Shown: one piece after another, positions 1-8,067 of the stretch
Layout of the letters: every line of letters begins with the position of its first letter
Position numbering within the stretch: the first letter of the stretch is position 1
The notes under the pieces: model-generated
The model's input: the letters and a program-made list of their open reading frames with translations, nothing else
What the model was told of the DNA's origin: nothing
Databases searched by the model: none
Program-made: the position numbers and the translations under genes
From: Microlunatus lacustris
Lineage (GTDB): Bacteria; Actinomycetota; Actinomycetes; Propionibacteriales; Propionibacteriaceae
Assembly: GCA_039527025.1 (NCBI GenBank)
Contig: BAAAJN010000009.1
Location: forward strand, 62,001-126,000
DNA: 64,000 nt
Reading direction: 5' to 3'

Positions 1-422
1 ATCTCGCTGGGCACGGTCTGCCCGTAGAGCCGGCGGCCCTCGCCGAGGAAGAAGTCGCAGGTGTCGACGATCTCCCGGACCTCCCCCAGCGCCTCGGCGC
101 AGGGCTTGCCGATCTCGTCGGTGACCAGCCGGGCCAGCGCCTCGGCGTTGTCCTCGACCAGCCGCCCGATGTGGGCGATCGCCCGCCCGCGCACCGGTGC
201 CGGCACGGCGGCCCAGGCCTCCTGCGCCTTGCGGGCGGCCTCGGCGCCGGCCACGAAGGCGTCGGCGTCGGCCAGCTCGACGTGGCCGACCACCTGCTCG
301 AGGTGCGCCGGGTTGGTGCTGGCCACGGTCCGGCCGCCGGGGACGGCGGAGCCGGCGACGACCGAGCCGACGGTCCGGACGGGCGCGCTCTCGCCGTGAT
401 CTGCTGGGGTGCTGGTGGTCAT
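1..422 (-). CDS. pcd: Aldehyde dehydrogenase, N-terminal part (probable piperideine-6-carboxylate / aminoadipate-semialdehyde dehydrogenase)
   Basis: Partial gene: the window holds the first 140 codons, and the rest lies beyond position 1. The protein starts MTTSTPADHGESAPVRTVGS and shows the aldehyde-dehydrogenase N-terminal pattern: NPA..., then a helix with AARKAQEAWAAVP, RGRAIAHIGRLVEDN and TDEIGKPCAEALGEVREIVD. The catalytic Cys and Glu lie outside. The ATG overlaps the lat stop codon as ATGA (419-422), so the two genes are translationally coupled. Lat produces aminoadipate semialdehyde (cyclising to piperideine-6-carboxylate), and oxidising it to 2-aminoadipate is the expected next step, so the Pcd role is inferred from this pairing. 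Other aldehyde dehydrogenase substrates cannot be excluded. Confidence 0.8.
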   Translation of the reverse strand, partial: MTTSTPADHGESAPVRTVGSVVAGSAVPGGRTVASTNPAHLEQVVGHVELADADAFVAGAEAARKAQEAWAAVPAPVRGRAIAHIGRLVEDNAEALARLVTDEIGKPCAEALGEVREIVDTCDFFLGEGRRLYGQTVPSE

Positions 423-1783
423 CGGACGGACTCCTGGAGCTGGCGTGCGGTGGCGGCGGTGCGGGCGAGGGACCGGCCGAAGGCGTCGACGGCCTCGTCG
501 ATCTCATCCTCGGTGATGGACAGGGCGGGACGGAAACGGATCGAGCGGGGGCCGCAGGGCAGGGCGATGACGTGCTCGACGTCGTGCAGGTCGGCCAGCA
601 CCGCGGCCCGCAGGTCGCCGTCGGGCAGGTCGCAGGCGACGAAGAGCCCGCGGCCGCGGACGTTGTCGACCAGGCCGTGCGCATCGGCCTGCCGTCGCAG
701 CCCGGCCAGCAGCCGCTCGCCCTTCGGCCCCGCCCGGTCGATCAGCCCCTCGGACTCGATGATCTCCAGCAGCCGGCGGGAGCGCACCATGTCGGTCAAC
801 CCGCCACCCCAGGTGGAGTTGATCCTCCCCGAGACGGTGAACACGTTGTCGCGGACCTCGTCGATCCGGCCGCCGGCCATCACCCCGCCCACCTGGGCCT
901 TCTTGGAGAAGGCGACCAGGTCGGGCTGGAGGCCCAGCTGCTGGTACGCCCACGCGGTGCCGGTGGTCCCCACCCCGGTCTGCACCTCGTCGACGACGAC
1001 CAGCGCGTCGTGGGCGTGCACGATCTCCTGCAGGGCGACGAAGAACTCGGCCCGGATGTGGTGGTCCCCGCCCTCGCCCTGGATCGGTTCGGCGATGAAG
1101 GCGGCGATGTCGTGCGGGTGCGCGGCGAAGGCCTGCCGGGCCTGCTCCAGCGCGCGCTGCTCGGCGGCCTCGACCTCGGCGACGTGGTCGACCAGCGGGA
1201 AGCGGACGGCCGGCACCTCGATCCGCGGCCAGGCGAACTGGGGGAACCGGTCGGTCTTGCCCGGGTCGGTGTTGGTCAGGGACAGCGTGTACCCGGACCG
1301 GCCGTGGAAGGCGTGCGTGAGGTGCAGGATCTTGGTGCCCAGCGCCCGGTCGCGGCCGGCGGCCTCGTTGTGCCGGCTCTTCCAGTCGAAGGCGGCCTTG
1401 AGGGCGTTCTCCACCGCGAGCGCACCGCCCTCGACGAAGAAGAGGTGGGGTAGAGCCGGGTCGCCGAGCACGCGGACGAAGGTGGCGACGAACTCCGCGT
1501 ATGCCGTCGTGTACATGTCGGGGTTGGCCGGCTTGTTGGCGGCGATCTCGCCCAGCTCGGCCAGGAAGGTCGGGTCGTCGGCCAGCCCGGGCGGGTTGAG
1601 GCCCAGGGGCGCCGAGGCGAAGAAGGTGTAGAGGTCGAGGTAGCGCTCGCCGGTGCGGGCGTCGACCAGCCGGGAGCCGCGGCTGCGCTGCAGGTCGACG
1701 ACCAGTGCCATGCCGTCGGTGAGCAGGTGCTGGCCCAGCACCGCGTGCACCTCGGCGGGGGAGACGTGGGTACGCTCGGCCAT
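419..1783 (-). CDS. lat: L-lysine 6-aminotransferase
   Basis: A 454-residue class III PLP aminotransferase that moves the epsilon-amino group of lysine to 2-oxoglutarate, giving aminoadipate semialdehyde. Visible features are VVVDEVQTG (Asp265, cofactor binding), AFSKKAQVGG with the probable Schiff-base Lys294, and QGEGGD near 235-240, whose Glu matches the gating Glu known from the M. tuberculosis enzyme. The start ATG at 1783 follows a strong AGGAGG ribosome site. Upstream, a TAGGAT hexamer (1833-1838, minus strand) could be its -10, giving a leader of about 45 nt; an operator in the relatively AT-rich 1840-1880 stretch is possible but unproven. It is coupled to the following dehydrogenase. 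In mycobacteria lat is strongly induced in persistence and stationary phase. Confidence 0.93.
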   Translation of the reverse strand: MAERTHVSPAEVHAVLGQHLLTDGMALVVDLQRSRGSRLVDARTGERYLDLYTFFASAPLGLNPPGLADDPTFLAELGEIAANKPANPDMYTTAYAEFVATFVRVLGDPALPHLFFVEGGALAVENALKAAFDWKSRHNEAAGRDRALGTKILHLTHAFHGRSGYTLSLTNTDPGKTDRFPQFAWPRIEVPAVRFPLVDHVAEVEAAEQRALEQARQAFAAHPHDIAAFIAEPIQGEGGDHHIRAEFFVALQEIVHAHDALVVVDEVQTGVGTTGTAWAYQQLGLQPDLVAFSKKAQVGGVMAGGRIDEVRDNVFTVSGRINSTWGGGLTDMVRSRRLLEIIESEGLIDRAGPKGERLLAGLRRQADAHGLVDNVRGRGLFVACDLPDGDLRAAVLADLHDVEHVIALPCGPRSIRFRPALSITEDEIDEAVDAFGRSLARTAATARQLQESVR

Positions 1784-1880
1784 CAGTCCTCCTGACGAGA
1801 AGATCTACGGCGCCCGACGAGCGCTGGGAGAGATCCTAGCGCCAGATATCCGAGTGACGACAGATCAGCCGGTGCGCGCG

Positions 1881-3233
1881 TCAGCCCTCCGCCAGCGCCC
1901 GACCGCGCAGCTCGGGCAGCGCCGTCGCCGCCAGGGCGGCCAGCACGAACACCCCGGCGAACACCCCGAAGACCAACCCGGTACCCCCCGCTCCGCTGAG
2001 CAGCGGGACGCAGAGCGGCGCGACGATCGAGGCGATCCGGCCGAACCCGGCGGCCCAGCCCGCGCCGGTGCCGCGGAGCCGGGTCGGGTAGAGCTCGGGG
2101 GTGACGGCGTAGAGCGCACCCCAGGCGCCCAGGTTGAAGAAGGACAGCAGCATCCCCGCCGTGAGCACCGTCGCGGTGCTGTCGGCGGCGGCGAACAGCC
2201 CGGCCGCGAGCGCCGAGCCGATCAGGGCGGCGACCAGGGTCCGGCGCCGGCCCCAGCGCTCGACGAGCAGCGCGGCGACGGCGTAGCCCGGCAGCTGGGC
2301 GAGGGTGATCAGCAGCGTGTAGCCGAACGAGCGGACCAGCGGGATGCCGGACGCGTAGAGCAGGCTGGGCAACCAGATGAAGGCGCCGTAGTAGGAGAAG
2401 TTGACGCAGAACCAGACGGCCCACAGCGCCGCGGTCCGCCGGCGCAGCCCGCGCGACCAGAGCGCAGCCACCCGGCTGCCGCCGTGCGAGGTGGCGGCCT
2501 CGGCCGGGTCGTCCGGCTCCGGTGGCGCCCCGGCGGCACGACGGTCGCCGGCGGAGTCCTCGAACCGCCGGACCACCGCCTCGGCCTCCTCGTGACGGCC
2601 CCGGGACTCCAGGAACCGGACCGACTCCGGCAACCCGAGCCGGACGACCACGGCGTAGACGGCCGGGACGGCCCCCAGGACCAGCGCCCAGCGCCACCCG
2701 TCGTCACCGCGCGGGACGACGAGGAAGCCGATCAGCGCCGCCAGCGTCCAACCGACCGCCCAGAAGGACTCCAGCACCACGACCACCCGGCCGCGGATCC
2801 GGGCGGGCGCGAACTCGCTGACCAGGGTGGAGGCCACCGGCAGCTCCGCACCGAGCCCCAGCCCGACGACGAAGCGGAAGACGAGCAGCGCGCCGACCGA
2901 CCAGGAGAGGGCCGAGAGACCGGTGACCAGGCCGTAGACCAGCAGGGTCAGGGCGAACACCTGCCGGCGGCCGAGCCGGTCGGCGAGCAGCCCGCCGACG
3001 GCGGCGCCGATCGCCATCCCGACGAAGCCGATGGAGGCGATCCAGGACGCCTCCCCGGGGGTGAGCCGCCACTGCACGGTCAGCTGGGCGATGATGAACG
3101 AGATCAGCCCGACGTCGAGGGCGTCGAGCGCCCAGCCGGTCCCCGAGCCCAGCAGCAGGCGCCGGTGCTCCCGGGTGAACGGCAGGACGTCGAGCCGCTG
3201 CGATCGGGTCGGGGTGCTGCGGGTGGTGCTCAC
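1881..3233 (-). CDS. MFS transporter (sugar/aromatic-acid:H+ symporter type)
   Basis: A 450-residue major facilitator with about twelve hydrophobic segments. It carries the family loop motif GGLLADRLGRRQVF after TM2 and a second copy, ALLVERWGRRRT, in the C-terminal half. A hydrophilic central loop (about residues 205-265) separates the two six-helix halves. The GTG start at 3233 has a GAGGAG site. It lies 13 nt downstream of the small monooxygenase gene and probably belongs to the same transcript as deoD-pmmB. The substrate cannot be read from the sequence. The overall pattern resembles metabolite:H+ symporters of the AAHS/sugar-porter type. Confidence 0.85.
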   Translation of the reverse strand: MSTTRSTPTRSQRLDVLPFTREHRRLLLGSGTGWALDALDVGLISFIIAQLTVQWRLTPGEASWIASIGFVGMAIGAAVGGLLADRLGRRQVFALTLLVYGLVTGLSALSWSVGALLVFRFVVGLGLGAELPVASTLVSEFAPARIRGRVVVVLESFWAVGWTLAALIGFLVVPRGDDGWRWALVLGAVPAVYAVVVRLGLPESVRFLESRGRHEEAEAVVRRFEDSAGDRRAAGAPPEPDDPAEAATSHGGSRVAALWSRGLRRRTAALWAVWFCVNFSYYGAFIWLPSLLYASGIPLVRSFGYTLLITLAQLPGYAVAALLVERWGRRRTLVAALIGSALAAGLFAAADSTATVLTAGMLLSFFNLGAWGALYAVTPELYPTRLRGTGAGWAAGFGRIASIVAPLCVPLLSGAGGTGLVFGVFAGVFVLAALAATALPELRGRALAEG

Positions 3234-3246
3234 CGGTTCTCCTCGT

Positions 3247-3567
3247 TCACTCGACCTGCAGCTCGCCCATCGTGTCCCAGCCCTGGCCGTCGACCTGCCG
3301 GCTGACGATCTTCGGGGTCCGGACCAGGGCGGGCTTCAGGTCCTGCATGGCCTGGGCGAAGTGCGGGCTGCTGACGTGCGGGCCCGCGCCGTCGTCGGTG
3401 AAGGCCTCGACCAGCACGAACTCGTGCGGGTCCTCGACGCTGCGCGACCACTCGAACCACAGGTTGCCGGGCTCCTGCCGGGTGGCGGTGGTGAAGTCCT
3501 CGACCAGGTCCAGCCAGCGGTCGGTCCACTCGGGCTTGGTCTCGAACTTCACGACGATGAGGTACAT
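3247..3567 (-). CDS. Putative quinol monooxygenase (ABM/YgiN family)
   Basis: A 106-residue protein beginning MYLIVVKFETKPEWTDRW. It has the layout of the antibiotic-biosynthesis-monooxygenase ferredoxin-like fold: a first strand, a helix with LVEDFTTATRQEPGNLWFEW, then FVLVEAFTDDGAGPHVSSPHF with the usual final H-x-SPHF block. Members act as cofactor-free dimeric oxygenases on quinols or as stress-related enzymes; the substrate here is unknown. The ATG at 3567 has an AAGGAG site and was preferred over a much longer frame running back to 4326, because only this part has family similarity. It sits between the mutase gene and the MFS gene on one strand. Confidence 0.85.
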   Translation of the reverse strand: MYLIVVKFETKPEWTDRWLDLVEDFTTATRQEPGNLWFEWSRSVEDPHEFVLVEAFTDDGAGPHVSSPHFAQAMQDLKPALVRTPKIVSRQVDGQGWDTMGELQVE

Positions 3568-3599
3568 CGTGCTCCTTCTGGTCGACGGTTCCTCGGCGG

Positions 3600-5255
3600 T
3601 CAGAGGCCGAGGGCGGTGCTCATCTCGGTGCGCAGCCCGGCCATCCGGTCCTGTGCGCGGCGCCGGGCGGCGTCTACGTCGGCGGTGGGCTGCTCGCGCA
3701 CCTCCAGGTAGCACTTCAGCTTGGGCTCGGTGCCGGAGGGCCGGACCACCACCTGGGTGCTGGCGCCGCGCAGCAGCACGCCGTCGGTCGGCGGCAGCGC
3801 GGCCGAGCCGGGCGCCAGGTCGGTCACCTCGACCGGTTCGCCCGCCAGCGCCGACGGCGGGTCGGCACGGAGCCGGGCCATCGCGTCGCGGATCAGGCCG
3901 AGGTCGGCGACCCGGACCGAGAGCTGGCTGGTGTGGTGCACGCCGTGCACCCGGGCGATCTCGTCCAGCCGGTCGGCCAGGGTGAGCCCGGAGGCCAGGA
4001 GGTCGGCGGTCAGCGCCAGCACCCGGACCAGGGCCGAGATGCCGTCCTTGTCGGGCACGGCCTGCGGGTCGACGCAGTAGCCGATCGCCTCCTCGTACCC
4101 GAAGGCCAGACCCGGCACCCGGCCGATCCACTTGAAGCCGGTGAGCGTGGCCACGTACGGCTGGGCCGACGCCGCAGCCAGCCGGGACAGCAGGGTGCTG
4201 GAGACGACCGAGCAGGCGTAGGTGCCGCGGACCCCGCGGCGCAGGGCGTCGTCGCCGAGGAGGGCGCCGAGCTCGTCCCCGCTGAGCATCCGCCAGCGAC
4301 CGTCCACCACGGTGGCGACGGCGCACCGGTCGGCATCGGGGTCGTTGGCCACCACCAGGTCGGTCTCGCCGGCCTGGGCCTGGGCCAGGGCCAGGTCGAT
4401 CGCGCCCGGCTCCTCCGGGTTCGGGAAGGGCACGGTGGGGAAGTCGGGGTCGGGCTCGGCCTGGGCGGCCACCACGCGGGGGGCGGGGAAGCCCGCGGCC
4501 GCGACGACCTGCTCGACGAGCGCGCCCCCGACGCCGTGCATCGGGGTGTAGACCCAGCGCAGCTCACGGGGGGCGTCGGTCGGGACCAGCGAGGCGACCC
4601 GGTTCCGGTAGGCGTCCAGCAGCTCCTCGCCGACCACCCGGTAGGCGTCGCTCCGGGGCACGGCTCCCAGGTCGCCGGCGGCCACCCGGTCGATCTCGGC
4701 GGCGATCTCGGCGTCGGCCGGCGGCACGATCTGGGAGCCGTCACCGAGGTAGACCTTGTAGCCGTTGTCCTGCGGTGGGTTGTGCGACGCCGTGACCACC
4801 ACAGCCGCGGCGCAGCCGAAGTGCCGGATGCCGAAGGCGACGACGGGGGTCGGCGTCGGGGCGGCGGTGAGCAGGGTCGCGAAGCCGGCGGCGGCGAGGA
4901 TCTCCGCGGTGTCCCGGGCGAACCGGGCCGAGCCGTGCCGGGCGTCGTAGCCGACCAGGACCTGCTGACCGGGGGCGTCGTGCGTGGTCAGGTAGGCGGC
5001 CAGCCCGGCGGCGGCCTGGCCGACGACCACCCGGTTCATCCGGTTGGGCCCGGCGCCCAGCGCGCCGCGCAGACCCGCGGTGCCGAAGGCGAGACGGCTG
5101 CCGAAGGCGTCCGTGAGCTCGGCCCGGGCACCGGGGTCGCCGTCCTGGGCGCGGCCGAGCAGCTCCTCGGCCTGCCGACGGGTGACCGGGTCGGGGTCCT
5201 GGGCGGTCCAGGCGGTGACCGTCCGGGTCAGCTCGTCGAGGGTGGCGTGGCTCAC
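3600..5255 (-). CDS. pmmB: Phosphohexomutase (phosphomannomutase / phosphoglucomutase family)
   Basis: A 551-residue alpha-D-phosphohexomutase. The four family motifs are present in order: the phosphoserine loop TASHNPPQDNGYKVY (about residue 155), the metal loop DPDADRCAV (about 305), the sugar-binding GYEEAIGYC (about 375), and the C-terminal phosphate-binding RPSGTEPKLKCYLEV (about 505). It converts hexose-1- and hexose-6-phosphates or, given the neighbouring nucleoside phosphorylase, ribose-1- to ribose-5-phosphate (phosphopentomutase activity is an inference). The GTG start at 5255 lies 7 nt after the deoD stop codon, which indicates an operon. The same deoD-pmmB pair is known in M. tuberculosis (Rv3307-Rv3308). 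Confidence 0.9.
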   Translation of the reverse strand: MSHATLDELTRTVTAWTAQDPDPVTRRQAEELLGRAQDGDPGARAELTDAFGSRLAFGTAGLRGALGAGPNRMNRVVVGQAAAGLAAYLTTHDAPGQQVLVGYDARHGSARFARDTAEILAAAGFATLLTAAPTPTPVVAFGIRHFGCAAAVVVTASHNPPQDNGYKVYLGDGSQIVPPADAEIAAEIDRVAAGDLGAVPRSDAYRVVGEELLDAYRNRVASLVPTDAPRELRWVYTPMHGVGGALVEQVVAAAGFPAPRVVAAQAEPDPDFPTVPFPNPEEPGAIDLALAQAQAGETDLVVANDPDADRCAVATVVDGRWRMLSGDELGALLGDDALRRGVRGTYACSVVSSTLLSRLAAASAQPYVATLTGFKWIGRVPGLAFGYEEAIGYCVDPQAVPDKDGISALVRVLALTADLLASGLTLADRLDEIARVHGVHHTSQLSVRVADLGLIRDAMARLRADPPSALAGEPVEVTDLAPGSAALPPTDGVLLRGASTQVVVRPSGTEPKLKCYLEVREQPTADVDAARRRAQDRMAGLRTEMSTALGL

Positions 5256-5262
5256 CGGGGCC

Positions 5263-6063
5263 TCAGAGGACGGCCGCGAGGCCGGTCAGCAGCCGGCGGA
5301 GCTGCGGGACGGCGTCACGACCGGCTTCCAGCACCTCGGCGTGGTGCAGCGGGGTGGCGGAGATGCCCGCGGCCAGGTTCGTGACCAGGGAGATGCCCAG
5401 CACCTCCAGCCCGGCCTCCCGGGCGGCGATCGTCTCCAGCGCCGTCGACATGCCCACCAGGTCCCCGCCCAGCACGCCGGCCATCCGCACCTCGGCGGGC
5501 GTCTCGTAGCTGGGCCCGGGGAACTGGACGTAGACGCCCTCGGGCAGGCCGGCGTCGACGGTGCGCGCCAGCTCGCGCAGCCGCGGCGCGTAGGCGTCGG
5601 TCATGTCCACGAACCGCGCGCCGACCAACGGGGTGGCCGCGGTGAGGTTGACGTGGTCACGGAGCAGCACCGGGGTGCCCGGGGCCCAGTCCGGGTTCAG
5701 CCCGCCGCAGCCGTTGGTGAGGACCAGCGTGCGGGCGCCCGCGGCGGCCGCCGTCCGCACGCCGTGCACCACCTGCGCGACCCCGTGGCCCTCGTAGTAG
5801 TGGGTGCGGCCGGTGAACAGCGCCGCCGTCCTCCCGTTCGTGGTGCGGACGATGCGGAGCTCGCCGCCGTGCCCGGCGACGGTGGGCGGGGCGAAGCCGG
5901 GCAGCTCGGCCAGCGGGCAGCTGCCGGTCACCTCGCCGAGGTCGTCGGCGGCGGCGGACCAGCCCGAGCCGAGCACCAGGGCCAGGTCGATCCCGTCCAG
6001 GGAGAAGCGGTCGCGGAGCGCCGCAGCGGCCTCCTCGGCCAGGGCGTACGGGTCAGTCGGCAT
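5263..6063 (-). CDS. deoD: Purine nucleoside phosphorylase
   Basis: A 266-residue trimeric-type PNP that cleaves inosine and guanosine with phosphate to base plus ribose-1-phosphate in purine salvage. Signature segments are LVLGSGW near residue 30, GRTHYYEGHG (about 80), LTNGCGGLNP (about 112), and the base-binding block FPGPSYETPAE followed by GGDLVGMSTALE and LVTNLAAGI. The ATG at 6063 is only 6 nt from a TAGGCT -10 hexamer and has no clear ribosome site, so the mRNA is probably leaderless. The following gene, 7 nt away, is a sugar mutase that could use the ribose-1-phosphate released. Confidence 0.92.
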   Translation of the reverse strand: MPTDPYALAEEAAAALRDRFSLDGIDLALVLGSGWSAAADDLGEVTGSCPLAELPGFAPPTVAGHGGELRIVRTTNGRTAALFTGRTHYYEGHGVAQVVHGVRTAAAAGARTLVLTNGCGGLNPDWAPGTPVLLRDHVNLTAATPLVGARFVDMTDAYAPRLRELARTVDAGLPEGVYVQFPGPSYETPAEVRMAGVLGGDLVGMSTALETIAAREAGLEVLGISLVTNLAAGISATPLHHAEVLEAGRDAVPQLRRLLTGLAAVL

Positions 6064-6069
6064 GGCGGC

Positions 6070-6075
6070 AGCCTA
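6070..6075 (-). promoter_or_regulatory. -10 element of deoD (leaderless)
   Basis: TAGGCT on the minus strand ends 6 nt before the deoD ATG, placing the predicted transcription start at or beside the A of the start codon. No recognisable -35 was found. Confidence 0.6.
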
Positions 6076-6140
6076 CGGTCACCAGATCCGCGGGGATCGA
6101 CCACGGCTGCGGCGGTCCGTCCCCCGAAGTCCGGCCGCCG

Positions 6141-6581
6141 TCACCAGCCGCTGGTGCAGGGCCGGCCCCGGAGCTCGGTCAGGTAGTCCTTGGGGGCACC
6201 GGCGGCCTCGGCCGCGTCGGCGAGGATGCCGAGGGTGCGCGCGCTGGGCACGCCGCCCTCGAAGTCGTGCAGCACGTAGATCCACACCGCCTGCTCGCCC
6301 TCCAGCGTCTCCACCCGGACCCGCACCTTCTCGTACAGGCCGGAGTTCGCGCTCTCCCAGATGTCGAGGGCCTGCTCGTCGGGTGCCGTGACGTCGTACA
6401 GGCCGACGAAGACGTGCTCGCCGGGCTCCTCGACGACGGTGGGCAGCGGGCCGTCCCAGCCCTCGCCGCCGAAGGTCAGCCGCCAGCCCTGCAGCCAGCC
6501 GGTGCCCCGCAAGGGGGAGTGCGGGCACCGCTCGGCCATCTGGGCGGGGTCCAGGTTGCTTCCGTAGGCGGCGTAGAGCAC
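6141..6581 (-). CDS. Gamma-glutamylcyclotransferase-like protein (AIG2/GGCT fold)
   Basis: A 146-residue protein beginning MLYAAYGSNLDP, with the YGSN loop that forms the phosphate/oxyanion pocket of the gamma-glutamylcyclotransferase fold. GLYDVTAPDEQALDIWE supplies the usual acidic catalytic region (Glu near residue 90), followed by YEKVRVRV and VWIYVL strands. Family members release 5-oxoproline from gamma-glutamyl amino acids, which fits the 5-oxoprolinase genes 7 kb away, although no direct link can be shown. The GTG start at 6581 lies 6 nt after a TAGCCT hexamer. It is divergent from lpdA; M. tuberculosis has a similar neighbour (Rv3304) beside lpdA. Confidence 0.8.
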   Translation of the reverse strand: MLYAAYGSNLDPAQMAERCPHSPLRGTGWLQGWRLTFGGEGWDGPLPTVVEEPGEHVFVGLYDVTAPDEQALDIWESANSGLYEKVRVRVETLEGEQAVWIYVLHDFEGGVPSARTLGILADAAEAAGAPKDYLTELRGRPCTSGW

Positions 6582-6587
6582 GCCAGG

Positions 6588-6593
6588 AGGCTA
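6588..6593 (-). promoter_or_regulatory. -10 element of the GGCT-like gene (leaderless)
   Basis: TAGCCT on the minus strand is followed by 6 nt and then the GTG start. The spacing fits a leaderless transcript and supports the GTG as start. Confidence 0.55.
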
Positions 6594-6619
6594 TCGGCCG
6601 CACGTGGAAGACTGGACGG

Positions 6620-8026
6620 GTGACTCGCGTGGTGATCGTCGGTGGTGGGCCCGGTGGCTACGAGGCCGCACTCGTCGGCAGCCAGCTGGGCGGTGAGGTG
6701 ACGCTGATCGACACCGACGGCCTGGGCGGTTCGGCGGTGCTCACCGACTGCGTGCCGTCGAAGACCCTGATCGCGACCGCCGAGGTGATGACCGAGGTGC
6801 GCGAGTCCGCCGAGCTCGGCCTGCGCTTCGGCGACGCCGAGACCGGCCAGGCCGACGCCGTCGTCAGCGTCGACCTCGCCGCGGTGAACCACCGCGTGCT
6901 CGAGCTGGCGCGGAAGCAGTCCGAGGACATCTGCGAGCGGATCCAGCGGGAGAACGTCGAGCTGGTGATCGGCCGCGGACGCCTGGACGGTCCGGACCGG
7001 GTCGTCGCCCAGACCGCCGACGGGGAGCGCAGCTTCGACGCCGACGTGGTGCTGCTGGCCACGGGGGCCCGGCCGCGCCAGCTGCCCACCGCCCAGCCGG
7101 ACGGCGAGCGCATCCTCAACTGGACCCAGCTCTACGACCTGACCGAGCTGCCGGAGCGGCTGATCGTGGTCGGCTCCGGCGTCACCGGCGCGGAGTTCGC
7201 CAGCGCCTACGACGCCCTCGGCTGTGACGTCGTGCTGATCTCGTCTCGCGACCGGGTGCTGCCCGGTGAGGACGCCGACGCCGCCCAGGTGCTCGAGGAC
7301 GTGTTCGCGCGCCGCGGCCTGACCGTGCTGCAGCGCTCCCGCGCCGAGACCGTGACCCGCACCGGCGACTCCGTCACCGTGACCTTGAGCGACGGCCGGG
7401 AGGTCGTCGGCTCGCACTGCCTGATGGCCGTCGGCTCCATCCCCAACACCGCCGACATCGGCCTGGCAGAGGCGGGGGTCACGGTCGGCGACGGCGGGTT
7501 CATCCGCGTCGACCGGGTGTCGCGCACCTCGGCCCGCAGCGTCTACGCCGCCGGCGACTGCACCGGCGTCTTCATGCTCGCCTCGGTCGCGGCCATGCAG
7601 GGCCGGATCGCCATGTGGCACGCGCTCGGCGACGCCGTCTCACCGCTGGACCTCAAGACGGTGTCCGCCAACGTGTTCACCGCCCCCGAGATCGCCACCG
7701 TCGGCGTCAGCCAGACCCAGGTCGACTCCGGCGAGGTGCAGGCCCGGACGGTGACCCTGCCGCTCCGCGGCAACCCGCGGGCCAAGATGCAGGGCAGCCG
7801 CGACGGCTTCGTCAAGCTGTTCTGCCGCAGCGTGACCGGCATCGTCATCGGCGGCGTCGTCGTCGCCCCGCGGGCCAGCGAGCTGATCTACCCGGTGGCC
7901 ATCGCCGTCGCCGAGCGGCTGACGGTGGACCAGGTCTCCCAGTCCTTCACCGTCTACCCCTCGATGACCGGCTCGCTGGCCGAGGCGGCCCGGCGGCTGC
8001 ACGGCACCCGCTCGATCATCAGCTGA
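6620..8026 (+). CDS. lpdA: NAD(P)H:quinone oxidoreductase LpdA (flavoprotein disulfide reductase family)
   Basis: A 468-residue FAD protein: N-terminal VVIVGGGPGGYEAAL dinucleotide fold, central NAD fold (IVVGSGVTGAEFASAYDALG), FAD-binding VYAAGDCTG near residue 310, and the C-terminal dimerisation domain with VYPSMTGSLAEAARRL. In true lipoamide dehydrogenases the redox pair is C-x4-C (GG-T-C-LNVGC). Here the segment reads GGSAVLTDCVPSK, so the first Cys is Ala and only one remains. This matches M. tuberculosis LpdA (Rv3303c), known to reduce quinones rather than disulfides. The start is GTG 6620. It is divergent from the GGCT-like gene. Confidence 0.92.
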   Translation: MTRVVIVGGGPGGYEAALVGSQLGGEVTLIDTDGLGGSAVLTDCVPSKTLIATAEVMTEVRESAELGLRFGDAETGQADAVVSVDLAAVNHRVLELARKQSEDICERIQRENVELVIGRGRLDGPDRVVAQTADGERSFDADVVLLATGARPRQLPTAQPDGERILNWTQLYDLTELPERLIVVGSGVTGAEFASAYDALGCDVVLISSRDRVLPGEDADAAQVLEDVFARRGLTVLQRSRAETVTRTGDSVTVTLSDGREVVGSHCLMAVGSIPNTADIGLAEAGVTVGDGGFIRVDRVSRTSARSVYAAGDCTGVFMLASVAAMQGRIAMWHALGDAVSPLDLKTVSANVFTAPEIATVGVSQTQVDSGEVQARTVTLPLRGNPRAKMQGSRDGFVKLFCRSVTGIVIGGVVVAPRASELIYPVAIAVAERLTVDQVSQSFTVYPSMTGSLAEAARRLHGTRSIIS

Positions 8027-8054
8027 GGACCCGGGCGCGGGTTGCCCCGCCGGG

Positions 8055-8060
8055 TACCTT
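8055..8060 (+). promoter_or_regulatory. -10 element of the sirtuin gene (leaderless)
   Basis: TACCTT ends 7 nt before the GTG at 8068, placing the transcription start at the start codon. This selects GTG 8068 over any in-frame codon further upstream inside lpdA. Confidence 0.55.
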
Positions 8061-8067
8061 CGGGGCC

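Noticed and set aside
3568..4326. N-terminal extension of the small monooxygenase to 359 residues
   Set aside because: The extension is antisense-type low-complexity sequence over the mutase gene; the ATG with AAGGAG at 3567 is the family start.
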